The notes: generated by a model not told the origin, from the sequence alone. 64,000 nt of DNA from Nocardiopsis kunsanensis DSM 44524 (GCF_000340965.1 NZ_ANAY01000002.1:186001-250000), one strand, 5' to 3'; shown: positions 1-8,877, numbered from the stretch's first letter. Numbers and translations are program-made.

Positions 1-252
1 GAGGGTCTCCTGCCTGATGGCTCGCATGGTGTGGCTCGTCATGTCCCCAGTCTCACACCCGGAACAGCCGATACACGTGTTTCCCCCGGGGGCACGAGCG
101 CTCCAGGGGAAAGACACCGGGCCGTCGCAGGTCATGAGGGCGACACGCGGATTCTCGCGTCAACACGTCTCGTCACCGGAGGATCGCCCATTGTAGTGTT
201 CCTCCGTCCGCGTCCCTCCGATCCGTTCCTCCCCCCGATGCAAGGACGCACT

Positions 253-2607
253 ATGCGCAGACGCAGAGTCACGGCCCTGGTCTCAGCCACGGTCATCGGT
301 GTGCCCCTGGCCCTGGCCGGGACCGGCGCCACCGCCGCCGAACGCGACGAACTCCACCTGCCCGGACTGAACGGCGAGGCGACCATCGCCGTCGACTCGG
401 CCGGGCTCCCGCACATCACCGCCGACGACAACGAGGACCTCTTCTACGCCCAGGGGGTCAACGCGGCCCGCGACCGGCTCTTCCAGATCGACCTGCACCG
501 CCGGCAGGGGCTGGGTGAGCTCTCCGAGGTCCTGGGCCCGGACTTCGTGGAGCGCGACCGTGCCGCACGCCTGTTCCTGTACCGGGGCGACATGGACGAG
601 GAGTGGGACAGCTACGGGCCCGAGTCCCGCACCGCCGCCGCGCGCTTCGCCGAGGGCATCAACGCCTACGTCGACTGGCTGGCGGAGCACCCCGAGCACA
701 TGCCGCCCGGGTTCGACGAGCTCGGTTACGCCCCGGCCCGCTGGGAGCCCGAGGACGTCGTCCGCATCCGTACGCACACCCTCGGCACGAACCTCGCGAG
801 CGAACTCACCCGCGCCCGGGTGGCCTGCGACGACGAGCTCGGCAACGCCGACCTGCTGCTGGGCATGGAACCCGACCACACGGCCTCCCTGCCCGAGGGC
901 CTGGATCCGTGTTCGGTTCCCGACGACGTCCTGGACACCTACCGGCTCGCCACCGGCGACGTGACCTTCGACGACGAGGGGCAGGCGCGCCTGCCCCTGG
1001 CCGCCGAAGAGGAAGAGCCCCTGACCACCAACGGGGACGAGGGCAGCAACAGCTGGACCGTCTCCCCCGGCCTCACCGACACCGACCGTCCGATCCTGGC
1101 CGGCGACCCGCACCGGCCCGTGACGGCGCCCTCCCTGCGTTACGTCGTCCACCTGTCCTCACCGGAGGTCGACGTGGTCGGTGCGGGCGAGCCGTTCCTG
1201 CCGGGTGTGGCGATGGGGCACAACGGGACGGCCGCGTACGGGCTCACGTTCCTGGCCGCCGACCAACAGGACCTGCTCTTCTACGACGTGGATCCCGACG
1301 ACCCCGACCGCTACCGTCACGACGGCGCGTGGGAGGAGATGGAGGTGGTCACCGAGGAGGTCGCCCTGCCCGACGGTTCGACCGAGGAGGTGGAGCTGCG
1401 CTTCACCCGCCACGGCCCGGTCGTCGCCCAGGACGAGGAGAGCGACACCGCCTACGCCGTCCGCACCACCTGGACCGAGCCCGGAACGACCGCCTACTTC
1501 AACAGCCTGGAGCTGATGTACGCCGAGGACTTCGGGGAGTTCCGTTCGGTCCTGGACGGCTGGGGCGGCCCGCCCATGAACTACACCTACGCCGACGTCC
1601 ACGGCGACATCGGGTGGTCCGCGGCCGGCCTGATCCCCGAACGCGGCGAGGGCGACGGCCTGCTGCCCGTGCCCGGGGACGGCACCCACGAGTGGGACGG
1701 GTTCATGGACGGCCTGCCGTCCGTGCACAACCCCGACGAGGGGTTCTTCTCCACCGCCAACGAGTACAACATGCCCGATGACCTGGGCCTGGGGTACGAG
1801 TGGGCGCCCGGCTACCGCCAGGACCGCATCACCGAGGTGCTGGGCGGCGACGGGCCCGCCACCATGGAGGGTTCCGCACAGCTGCAGAACGACGTCGTGG
1901 ACCTGACCGTCCGCGAAGCGCTGCCGTTGCTCGAGGGCCTGGACACCGAGGGGCCGGCCCGTGCGGCGGCCGACCTCCTGGAGAGCTGGGACGGCGACCA
2001 CCCGGTGGACTCCGCGCAAGCGGCCCTGTACCAGACCTGGTTCCACCGCCACCTGGGACCGGCCTTCTACGAGGCGGTCTCGCCCGAACTGGCCTCCTTC
2101 ACCGAGCACACCCAGGACGCGGGCGCGCTCCTGGACGCGCTGCACCACCCGGAGGAGTGGATCGACGGCGACGCCGAGACGGTGCGGGACGAGGTCCTCG
2201 CCGATTCCCTGGCCGCGGCGCTCGAGGACGTGTCCGGGTCCTTGGGCACCGACCCGTCGCAGTGGCGGTGGGGCGACCTGCAGCACACCGTGTTCGAGAG
2301 CCCGGTGGGTGATGACCTGGGGCCGTTCGAGCGCCAGGGTTCCACGCACACGGTGAACCGTTCCGGGATGGACCCGGCCGAGTACCGGCACAACGCCGGG
2401 GCGTCCTTCCGGATGGTCCTCGACGTCGGTGAGTGGGACTCCTCCCTGGCGGTCAACGCACCCGGGCAGTCGGGCGACCCGGACAGCCCGCACCACGACG
2501 ACCACGTCGACCCGTGGCGCGAGGGTGACTACGTCCCGCTGCACTACAGCGACGACGCGGTCGAGGCAGACACCCAGCACACGTTCGCGCTGATCCCGCA
2601 GGGCTGA
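253..2607 (+). CDS. Exported penicillin acylase family (Ntn-hydrolase) amidase
   Basis: A 784-residue protein of the penicillin G acylase/acyl-homoserine-lactone acylase family. Members hydrolyse amide bonds of penicillins, N-acyl homoserine lactones or lipopeptides after autocatalytic cleavage of a precursor. The ATG at 253 is chosen because AAGGA lies 6 bases upstream and the product begins MRRRRVTALV followed by a hydrophobic Ala-rich signal peptide ending near ATAAE (about residue 30). The alpha part (residues 35-250) contains YAQGVNAARDRLFQID. An acidic spacer is followed by GSNSW at 264-268; Ser265 should become the N-terminal nucleophile of the beta chain. Length is normal for the family. 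It stands alone, with a GC-rich hairpin just after the stop. The family is confident; the natural substrate cannot be told from sequence. Confidence 0.9.
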   Translation: MRRRRVTALVSATVIGVPLALAGTGATAAERDELHLPGLNGEATIAVDSAGLPHITADDNEDLFYAQGVNAARDRLFQIDLHRRQGLGELSEVLGPDFVERDRAARLFLYRGDMDEEWDSYGPESRTAAARFAEGINAYVDWLAEHPEHMPPGFDELGYAPARWEPEDVVRIRTHTLGTNLASELTRARVACDDELGNADLLLGMEPDHTASLPEGLDPCSVPDDVLDTYRLATGDVTFDDEGQARLPLAAEEEEPLTTNGDEGSNSWTVSPGLTDTDRPILAGDPHRPVTAPSLRYVVHLSSPEVDVVGAGEPFLPGVAMGHNGTAAYGLTFLAADQQDLLFYDVDPDDPDRYRHDGAWEEMEVVTEEVALPDGSTEEVELRFTRHGPVVAQDEESDTAYAVRTTWTEPGTTAYFNSLELMYAEDFGEFRSVLDGWGGPPMNYTYADVHGDIGWSAAGLIPERGEGDGLLPVPGDGTHEWDGFMDGLPSVHNPDEGFFSTANEYNMPDDLGLGYEWAPGYRQDRITEVLGGDGPATMEGSAQLQNDVVDLTVREALPLLEGLDTEGPARAAADLLESWDGDHPVDSAQAALYQTWFHRHLGPAFYEAVSPELASFTEHTQDAGALLDALHHPEEWIDGDAETVRDEVLADSLAAALEDVSGSLGTDPSQWRWGDLQHTVFESPVGDDLGPFERQGSTHTVNRSGMDPAEYRHNAGASFRMVLDVGEWDSSLAVNAPGQSGDPDSPHHDDHVDPWREGDYVPLHYSDDAVEADTQHTFALIPQG

Positions 2608-2611
2608 TCAC

Positions 2612-2638
2612 GGCGGGGCTGCAGAGCGCGGCCCCGCC
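2612..2638. terminator. GC-rich hairpin after the acylase gene
   Basis: GGCGGGGC at 2612-2619 pairs perfectly with GCCCCGCC at 2631-2638 over an 11-base loop, five bases after the acylase stop. No T-tract follows, as is common for actinobacterial terminators. It sits between convergent genes and could serve both strands. Confidence 0.6.
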
Positions 2639-2716
2639 CCGGTTCAGGCTCCGTGCGTCCAGGTCAGAGGTCGAGGACTCCACCCCGCCTACGGCACTCG
2701 ACCTCATGCGCGGAAC

Positions 2717-3160
2717 TTAATTCGGAGAATCTGCATAGAAGTGGATTTCAGAAGTCTGCCGCTCCCCATCCGGGAGGACAGTGACAGTTATTACGTGCAT
2801 ACGACCATGCTCCCTCGGGCACGTCATGCGCCAACCCCTCGCCTCAAATGGAGGGATCTGGGCTTCCTTGTCACTGAGAGCAATGGGCTCCTGACGGCCA
2901 CTCCATGGAAGATATCCTGATCTACAGGACGCATCAACCCTTAAACCAAGATCCTCCCCCACCTGATTATTGACCACCAACTCCCATGAATAAATATTTT
3001 CATCAGACTCAGTTGGGCCATACTCAAGGATCCTGAGCGTGAAGTCACCTGCATCATGGGAGCGATTAATTGGCACCACAGAACCAGGTCGCCAAAAAAT
3101 AAATAACGCGAGAAGCAAAAGGAGAAAAAGAATAATTACGGCAGATATTTTTGCCCACAT
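2717..3160 (-). CDS. Small membrane-anchored hypothetical protein
   Basis: A 147-residue protein starting MWAKIS. Residues 6-24 form one strongly hydrophobic segment (an uncleaved anchor or signal). The rest is a predicted extracytoplasmic domain with two cysteines (about residues 79 and 114) that could form a disulfide. The ATG overlaps the stop of the upstream alpha/beta hydrolase by one base (TGATG), which indicates translational coupling. Base composition is far more AT-rich than the flanking chromosome, as in its two operon partners. I do not recognise the family. It is probably the last gene of a three-gene exported-protein operon. Confidence 0.7.
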   Translation of the reverse strand: MWAKISAVIILFLLLLLALFIFWRPGSVVPINRSHDAGDFTLRILEYGPTESDENIYSWELVVNNQVGEDLGLRVDASCRSGYLPWSGRQEPIALSDKEAQIPPFEARGWRMTCPREHGRMHVITVTVLPDGERQTSEIHFYADSPN

Positions 3161-4473
3161 CAGCGCGCACCAGGAATCATATTCATACAGTCATCGAGCC
3201 CTTCCTGTGAAGAATGAGAAGATTCTTCTGGCGTAATCCAAACACTCTCACCGTCAAATTCGATTTCTTTCTCTACAGCTTCTAGGCTTGTCAAATAGTC
3301 ATCAGATGCTACTACGCAACTGAATTCAGACGAAACTTCGAAGTCCCCCCCTCCACTGAACTCCAGGGACGAACAGATAGAATGCAGATCCGCTAGAATA
3401 GCTTCATGAGAAAACTCATCGAACCCGCGTCCTTCAAGATTCCAGGGCTCTGCAGCAGCGCATGTTTCGCCCAGATATGCGAGGAGCGCTGGTGATATTG
3501 ATTCTTCTCCGTAACGATACCAAAATGAATCCGAGAGTTCAGCTGCTAGTTTCGGGCTATTTCGGTCAGCTAGTTGAGATGCATAGGAGTTCACAAACTC
3601 TTCTGAAACATACGGCAGAGCAAGTTCAGCAGATAGGTAATCGAAATTTTCAACCGGGAGCGTTCGCTCTGATACATCAACTGGATCTGAAGATTCTATG
3701 GCTTCTTGCCCCCCAACAGCCAAATCAGATATTTGCTGTGCTCTCATATCTATTAGTTCCGCACCTTGAATCCCCGTAGGATAAGGACGTACAAGAACTG
3801 ACCAGGAAAAGTCCCAGTCACTAAGATAGTTGGCACGAGTCGACCCGAAAGAGAACCCCAAGAACCCATTGATCGATATTCCTTCCTCTTTTTCCACCTC
3901 AGAAACGACGTTAGGATAACTATCAGCGTCGAATGACCAGACCGATCCATCGATCATACATTCACTGGCCATGCCGATCGCCGGCTTCTCAATAGAGTGC
4001 GACTCTCGGATGCTAGAATAAAATTCGGACAATTTTTCATCGCATGCTTGCCCAATTTCTTCTGTAACCCAAGGTTCATCAATGAACAGTACATTTGTTT
4101 TGGATGTATCGAAATTTGATTCGACAATCCCTTGAAGATCGAAACTACCCGAAAGAACTGAGCTTCCTGGTCCTCCCAAATCGACTATCGCGGTGTTTGA
4201 CACATCGCTGTCAGAACGAATTAGGGAGTACCTATACTTCTTCCCTGAAAATTCCACTGAAGCACATGAAGTAACTGTAGGAGGGTTCTCGCAAACATCG
4301 ACATCAGTTTGGCTCAGCTCTTGCTCTTCTTTCGACCCGCTCTCGTCATCTCTCTTCAACCAAACCAAGCTTAGGACAAGCACCATAGCCATCAGGGCTG
4401 CCGTTGATATAATCAAAACACGTGGGGGGATGCCCCGGGTGACCCGAGACATCCCCAAAAAAAGACGTTTCAC
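3160..4473 (-). CDS. Membrane-anchored or secreted alpha/beta hydrolase-like protein
   Basis: A 437-residue protein with an N-terminal transmembrane or signal segment (about residues 18-38), then an extracytoplasmic domain. Two motifs suggest a TAP/proline-iminopeptidase-like alpha/beta hydrolase. GGPGSS (about residue 100) resembles the oxyanion loop, and GFSFGS (about residue 204) fits the G-x-S-x-G nucleophile elbow. CVVASDDYLT and the SSHSSQ stretch near the C-terminus are plausible acid and histidine contributors, by position only. The GTG start lies 3 bases after the stop of the interrupted upstream gene and its own stop overlaps the next start, so the three genes look like one operon. 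The AT-rich codon use suggests transfer from a lower-GC donor. The substrate is unknown. Confidence 0.7.
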   Translation of the reverse strand: MKRLFLGMSRVTRGIPPRVLIISTAALMAMVLVLSLVWLKRDDESGSKEEQELSQTDVDVCENPPTVTSCASVEFSGKKYRYSLIRSDSDVSNTAIVDLGGPGSSVLSGSFDLQGIVESNFDTSKTNVLFIDEPWVTEEIGQACDEKLSEFYSSIRESHSIEKPAIGMASECMIDGSVWSFDADSYPNVVSEVEKEEGISINGFLGFSFGSTRANYLSDWDFSWSVLVRPYPTGIQGAELIDMRAQQISDLAVGGQEAIESSDPVDVSERTLPVENFDYLSAELALPYVSEEFVNSYASQLADRNSPKLAAELSDSFWYRYGEESISPALLAYLGETCAAAEPWNLEGRGFDEFSHEAILADLHSICSSLEFSGGGDFEVSSEFSCVVASDDYLTSLEAVEKEIEFDGESVWITPEESSHSSQEGLDDCMNMIPGAR

Positions 4474-4794
4474 TTCTTACCAGCCGCTGTCAGCATGAAC
4501 ATAGGAGTAACTTGGGGAACCAGGGAGGCACAGCACGCCCGCACCACACAGCATGACTTCCGACCAGACATAATCAGCCAGAATAGGCGCTACTTGATCA
4601 TCGGTAGCTTCGAAAGCCATAGCGTAGTCTGCTGTCTTGTTTCGGGATGTTGTTTCGTCAATCCACCCCATAGAGATCAGACCTGTTCGGGGTTCGACCT
4701 CGACATCCTCACAAGTCCCAATCGGGAAAGAAATTCCCACGCCTCCGATTCCAACGTTCCCTGTAGCTCCCGGATTACATTCAGAGGCCGGTAC

Positions 4795-6252
4795 TGCAGT
4801 TGCACTTCCGTTTTGCATGACCTGATGCTGTCTGGGATGGCCTGACCAGATTTGACCACGCTGATCTGGGCGTTTGCCGTACACAACAACGGCCACCGCC
4901 CGATGATCGTGTGTGTGAAGACAACAAATCCCGAGGCGGTGGCCGCAGACACCAGCATAGCGGCCCAGCGCTGGCCGCACCTGCTGAACGAACTCACCGA
5001 CACCCTCATCGACCCCCACCTGGCCCGGCCCGAGACCCGCACCACAGCCTGCGAGGTCATCCGCGCCCTGCTCGCCCCGCTCACGGCCAAGAACTGCTGG
5101 AGCCTGGCCCAACAGGCCGGACACAGCAGGCCCTACCGGATCCAACGCCTGCTGTCCCAGGCCGGTATGGACGAGAAAGCCCTGGCCGCGGCCCTGCGCG
5201 ACTACCTCATCGGCCATCTGGGCACCGACGACGTGGTTCTGGTCGTAGATGAGACCGGCGACATCAAGAAGGGCACCCGCACCGTCGGAGCGGCCCGCCA
5301 GTACACCGGCACCACGGGGCAGGTGGAGAATTGCCAGGTCGCGGTCTATCTCGCCTACACCACACCCGAGGCTCACGCCCTGATCGACCACCGCCTCTAC
5401 CTCCCGGCTTCTTGGAGCGATGACCCTGCCCGGCTCCGCAGTGCGGGGGTGCCCGAGGACGTGGAGTTTGAGACCAAGCCGGAGCTGGCCCGCCAGATGA
5501 TCGCTACCGCCCTGGCCCGGGTGCCCGGCGCGTGGGTGGCCGGCGACGAGGTTTATGGCCGCAACCCCGGCCTGCGCTCCTACCTGGAACAGCAGCGGGT
5601 GGGGTATGTGATGGAGATGGCGGCCACCGACCGCATGGCTACCCCGCGCGGGCCCTTGGCGGTCAAGGAGCTGGCCGTGCTGCTGCCGGATGCGGCTTGG
5701 CAGAAGCGCTCGGCCGGGGCCGGGTCCCAGGGCGAGCGCTTCTACGACTGGGCGCTCATCGACGACCACACCGACACTGCCGGGGTGCGGTGGGTGCTGA
5801 TCCGACGCAGTCGCACCAGTGGTGAACTGGCCTTCTTCCGCTGCTATGCACCCCAGGCGGTGCCCTTGGCCCGTCTGGTGGCGGTGGCCGGGCGGCGGTG
5901 GCGAGTGGAGGAATCTTTCCAGCAGGGCAAGAACCTGGCCGGGTTGGACGAGCACCAGGTGCGCATGTGGAGGTCCTGGCACCGCTGGAGCCTGCTGGCG
6001 ATGGTGGCCTATGCGTTCCTGGCCCTGTGCCGGTTGCGGGAGCTGGCCCGTCACCGGCCTTCTTCGGGGTTGGTGGCGCTCTCGTGCAGCGAGATCGCCC
6101 GTTTGTTGCACGCTTTGTTCAGAGTCGAGCACGATCTCGAGCACGCATTGGATTGGTCGGTGTTCAGACGCGCCCACCAGGCGCAGGCTCAGCGTTGCCA
6201 CTACCGCAGACGAGCGCTGTTGGAATCATGACAAAACGGAAGTGCAACTGCA
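4795..6252 (+). mobile_element. Intact IS701-family-like insertion sequence (1458 bp)
   Basis: The element is bounded by perfect 21-bp terminal inverted repeats (4795-4815 and 6232-6252; outer end TGCAGTTGCACTTCC). It is flanked by a direct GTAC target duplication (4791-4794 and 6253-6256). It contains one transposase gene ending exactly where the right inverted repeat begins. The target lies inside CCGGTACCGG, a palindrome. Excision in silico restores the coding frame of the minus-strand host gene. The perfect ends, intact transposase and intact duplication suggest a recent insertion. IS701 elements usually duplicate 4 bp, which agrees. Confidence 0.93.
4903..6231 (+). CDS. IS701-family transposase
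   Basis: A DDE transposase of about 442 residues that moves the surrounding element. The segment DDVVLVVDETGDIKKG followed by ARQYTGTTGQVENCQ is the hallmark of IS701-family proteins: the first catalytic Asp with the KG...VGVQRQYSGT-like region. A second acidic region, VAGDEVYGR, follows about 110 residues later. RVEESFQQGK near residue 345 fits the glutamate-containing motif. The ATG at 4903 is preferred over a TTG at 4852 because the family consensus begins close to the former. The stop at 6229-6231 abuts the right inverted repeat. No frameshift is seen, so it is probably active. Confidence 0.9.
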   Translation: MIVCVKTTNPEAVAADTSIAAQRWPHLLNELTDTLIDPHLARPETRTTACEVIRALLAPLTAKNCWSLAQQAGHSRPYRIQRLLSQAGMDEKALAAALRDYLIGHLGTDDVVLVVDETGDIKKGTRTVGAARQYTGTTGQVENCQVAVYLAYTTPEAHALIDHRLYLPASWSDDPARLRSAGVPEDVEFETKPELARQMIATALARVPGAWVAGDEVYGRNPGLRSYLEQQRVGYVMEMAATDRMATPRGPLAVKELAVLLPDAAWQKRSAGAGSQGERFYDWALIDDHTDTAGVRWVLIRRSRTSGELAFFRCYAPQAVPLARLVAVAGRRWRVEESFQQGKNLAGLDEHQVRMWRSWHRWSLLAMVAYAFLALCRLRELARHRPSSGLVALSCSEIARLLHALFRVEHDLEHALDWSVFRRAHQAQAQRCHYRRRALLES

Positions 6253-7047
6253 GTACCGGTTCACGGGGCGCCCAATCGACCATGCGCTCGAATTCGTCTT
6301 CACGACCTTCCCAAGGTCGGGTGCGCATACTAAAGTCGATATTTCGCGCATAGTCACCGGTGACAGGTTCCGCCGTTTCCCAGTGACCCCAACGGTTATA
6401 TACCCAGTTGACTGTGCCTGACTCGGCAAATTTCTGATAACACGTCGTCATGTAATGGTCTTCATCATCGACAGTATCATAATTAGGACCGAAATAGGCA
6501 TTGAAACAATCTTGCGAGAACAAGTACATACCATCAATATCCGAGGCAGCACCATACCCCATGCCGATAGGAGTTTCCCTAGTACCATCCATATCAACTT
6601 CGTTGTGCTTCATAGCCACACCGAGGCCAACCTGAGATGCCTTTTCTCCCTCCCCTTCGAGAAGTGAAAGGTTCATCTCGGTGGGAGACATAGAGTCGTT
6701 CCATACGAGGTCCACTGAGGAACCATCGAGTGGACTTTCGACGGAGGCACTCATGACCTCTTTTTCGTCTACCAGGTTTCCTTGCCGAGCTTGACTTGCA
6801 AGGTAATCTTTGACTTTGCTTTCAGAAGCCGTTTCGCCGTCAGGATTCGCGGCACCATTGAGCTGCTGCATGTCGATCTGCGCAACCGAAATATCGCCTT
6901 TTTCCTGAGCGAATGCGGAAGTCGGAAACATGAATGCAGAGGCAACTGTGATACTAGCTATTACAATTACATTGACTTTTTTGGGGGATGCAAAGCTCGT
7001 CCTTCATTGGGGGATGATTCGGACTCTGACCATCCAACCCGAATAAT

Positions 7048-7053
7048 ATTATA
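7048..7053 (-). promoter_or_regulatory. Possible -10 box upstream of the interrupted operon
   Basis: Within an AT-rich stretch the minus strand reads TATAAT here, about 40 bases before the candidate ATG at 7007. It is a plausible promoter for the interrupted secreted-protein operon. No convincing -35 was found. The call is weak because the whole region is AT-rich. Confidence 0.35.
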
Positions 7054-7146
7054 TTTAAGTAACAAGCAGGACTCATATTAATTAAGGCACTTCATTCCAG
7101 CAAGACACTGGCGGTGTCAATTCGTTGAAACAACACCCTCGCCATC

Positions 7147-8432
7147 CAGGACTGTTTCAAAGTCGAGGGAGGTCGACATCGGCACTGGTCACGCGAGCCC
7201 AAGAAGATCGAGTGGTCTTGTGAAGGCCTCATAGGAGACCCAGCGGATGGCTTCGGGGATACTGCTCCTATCCAGCCCGGCCAACAGCGGGATAGCCAGG
7301 TTGCGCAACATCGCCATGTTCTGCGCCCCGTGCCCGCTACGCACCCGCGAGGCGTCCTCGTCAAAGCTCACGTCCCGGACATGGTGAAGCGCCTCGATCC
7401 GCCAATGGCCCCGGACCAGACCCGCCAGCCGTCGAGCGTCGGCCTGCTCAGCAGCAAGGCTGGTGACCACGTAGGCGTAGGTGCGCCGCACCTTGCCGGT
7501 GCAGACCTCCTTGACCCACCGGTGCACCCGCAACACCTGTTTGGCGTGGGCGAACGCGAGTCCGGGTGCGGTCAGCACCTTGGCGGTGCGTCTTTCTTCG
7601 CGGCCGTGTGCGCGTGAGGTCTCGGTGAACAGCAGGGGCGCCTGAGCCCACGGGAGTGCTTTGACCTGTCTGAACAGGGTGGGTTGGTTGGCTTTGACGG
7701 TGAAGGCGTAGTGGGCTCTGCGCTCTTGGACCAGGTACTGGGCGGTCTCGTTCTGGGTGTGTAGCGCGTCGGCACTGACCACGCTGCCTTCGATGTCCAG
7801 GCCGGCCAGGACGTCGGCCAGGGCGCTGATCTCGCTGGTTTTGTCGGCCACGCGGGTCTGGGCTGCCACCTGGCCGGCAGGGGTCATGGCGGCCAGCAGG
7901 TGCACCGCCCGACTCTGGCGGGTGTGTGAGCCCCGGGCGCTCTTGCCGTCAACGATCAGTACGGCCAGGTCGGCGGCGGTGCTCATCTGTGTCAGTACGC
8001 CGGGGTCGGTGCTGGTCAGCACGCGTCGGATGGTGGCTGGGCTGGGTGCCTGGCGCAGACCGAGGGCGGGTTGCATCAGGCGGGCGTCCAGCCGGGCCAG
8101 GGTGTGCTGGGGTGCGTTGGCTGCCCATTGGCCGATCGCGGCCAGGGAGCGGGCTCCGCCCAGTACTGCGCACAGGCCGATCAGGATGATGCAGCCCAGG
8201 TGGTGGCGTCGCCCGCGGCGGTGGCGGGGGTCGGCCTGTTCAACAGCGGGGGCGGACAGGGCGCAGGAGGCCATGGCAGACTGAGGGTGCAACGGAGTCC
8301 TTTGGAACCGGAGATGTGAGAGTCCCTGGTTTTCTAGCGGGCTCCGTTGCTTGTTGGTGGGGGTTCGAGCGGATCGCTACAGGTCCGTGATCAGTGCTGA
8401 TGTCTCATGGCCCCGACTTTGAAACAGCCCTG
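7147..8432 (-). mobile_element. ISAs1-family insertion sequence (about 1286 bp)
   Basis: The ends are inverted repeats with 18 of 19 matches: CAGGACTGTTTCAAAGTCG at 7147-7165 and the complement of CAGGGCTGTTTCAAAGTCG at 8414-8432. This resembles ISAs1 ends. A 9-base direct repeat, CTCGCCATC, flanks them (7138-7146 and 8433-8441). Extending one base either way breaks the match, so the duplication is well defined. The single gene inside is an intact transposase on the minus strand. The insertion lies in the C-terminal codons of an older degraded transposase: joining the flanks across one target copy reads through to a stop at 7117. Confidence 0.9.
7189..8292 (-). CDS. ISAs1-family transposase
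   Basis: A 367-residue transposase. The N-terminal LGCIILIGLCAVLGGARSLA is the characteristic ISAs1/H-repeat start region. VLIVDGKSARGS (about residue 137) carries the first catalytic Asp. VVSADALHTQNETA (about residue 191) carries the second, followed by the AHYAFTVKANQPTL segment. HHVRDVSFDEDASR near the C-terminus fits the region of the last acidic residue. The TTG start at 8292 is preceded by AAAGGA with 6-base spacing; an ATG at 8274 is also possible. Two further degraded relatives occur about 6 and 8 kb downstream. Confidence 0.9.
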   Translation of the reverse strand: MHPQSAMASCALSAPAVEQADPRHRRGRRHHLGCIILIGLCAVLGGARSLAAIGQWAANAPQHTLARLDARLMQPALGLRQAPSPATIRRVLTSTDPGVLTQMSTAADLAVLIVDGKSARGSHTRQSRAVHLLAAMTPAGQVAAQTRVADKTSEISALADVLAGLDIEGSVVSADALHTQNETAQYLVQERRAHYAFTVKANQPTLFRQVKALPWAQAPLLFTETSRAHGREERRTAKVLTAPGLAFAHAKQVLRVHRWVKEVCTGKVRRTYAYVVTSLAAEQADARRLAGLVRGHWRIEALHHVRDVSFDEDASRVRSGHGAQNMAMLRNLAIPLLAGLDRSSIPEAIRWVSYEAFTRPLDLLGLA

Positions 8433-8582
8433 CTCGCCATCGGCCTCGCCCCCGGGCAGAAGCTTGTGGAAGACCTCTTGGGGCGTGTAGAAGCCCCAGC
8501 ATGCCCGTGACCGGGTGTTGAGCTCTTCAGCGTAGCCGCGTTCATACTCAACGGGGCTGAGCGATTCGAGTGCCAAGTGTGC
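8433..8582 (-). pseudogene. C-terminal remnant of a transposase (IS3/IS30-like), split by the ISAs1 element
   Basis: The minus strand encodes LESLSPVEYERGYAEELN, typical of IS3-family ORFB C-termini. NTRSRACWGFYTPQEVFHKL follows, resembling IS30-family C-termini, so the remnant may be a fusion of two decayed transposases. The frame enters the target duplication and would continue in 7146-7117 (residues EGVVSTN, stop) if the ISAs1 element were removed. No start or catalytic domain remains. Confidence 0.6.
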
Positions 8583-8678
8583 TCATCACGACCGGTCAGT
8601 ATGAGCCTGGGAACCATACTTCTGATGAGTACGCCGAAGGCACCGACCAGATCGGTCGGGGCCTTGCGCATTCTTGAG

Positions 8679-8870
8679 CTACTGGCGGGTGGCCGAGCGA
8701 AGTAGGGCTGCCCATTCCGGAGAGGGGAAGGCCAGGTGCCCCAGCTCCCGATGCTGAGTGTCTCGGACAGCTGCTCCCTCGAAGAACTCAGCGACCTCGA
8801 CACAGTCCTGCCCCTTGGCGCTGGAGTAGCTGGACTTGCGGAAGTTCAGGTGGGATTCGCTGGTGGACAT
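8679..8870 (-). CDS. DUF397 domain protein
   Basis: A 63-residue protein. FRKSSYSSAKGQDCVEVAE at residues 10-28 is the DUF397 signature (W/F-x-KSSYS...CVEVA), and AFPSPEWAALLRSA closes the domain. Such small proteins are nearly always encoded next to Scr1-type HTH regulators in actinomycetes, as here, where the regulator ends 7 bases upstream. Members include the BldB/WhiJ-associated small proteins and are thought to modulate the HTH partner. Length is typical. The pair is almost certainly co-transcribed. Confidence 0.85.
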   Translation of the reverse strand: MSTSESHLNFRKSSYSSAKGQDCVEVAEFFEGAAVRDTQHRELGHLAFPSPEWAALLRSATRQ

Positions 8871-8877
8871 CGTGCCC

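Larger units (their letters stand above)
4477..6931 (-). pseudogene. Secreted hypothetical protein gene interrupted by an IS701-type element
   Basis: The two parts are 6931-6253 and 4790-4477 on the minus strand. Joining them after removing the IS and one GTAC copy gives 993 bases, an exact multiple of three. The frame then reads GAA CCG GTA CCG GCC TCT across the junction (EPVPAS), giving about 330 residues. A hydrophobic stretch with SAFAQ lies at the N-terminus, so it is probably exported; four or more cysteines follow. No family is recognised. In the intact gene the stop would lie 3 bases before the alpha/beta hydrolase start, so the insertion may also reduce expression of the downstream genes. 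Upstream of 6931 the hydrophobic signal continues in frame with no start codon. A one-base change in a C5/A6 run would connect it to an ATG at 7007. Confidence 0.8.

Noticed and set aside
1159..2580. Long minus-strand open frame (473 codons) opposite the acylase gene
   Set aside because: It is antisense to a clear protein with catalytic motifs; the translation is Val/Gly/Arg-rich with no domain, a usual artefact of high-GC third positions.
4477..6201. A 574-codon minus-strand frame through the IS element
   Set aside because: Most of it is antisense to the IS701 transposase; only its last 105 codons are real, being the 3' part of the interrupted gene.
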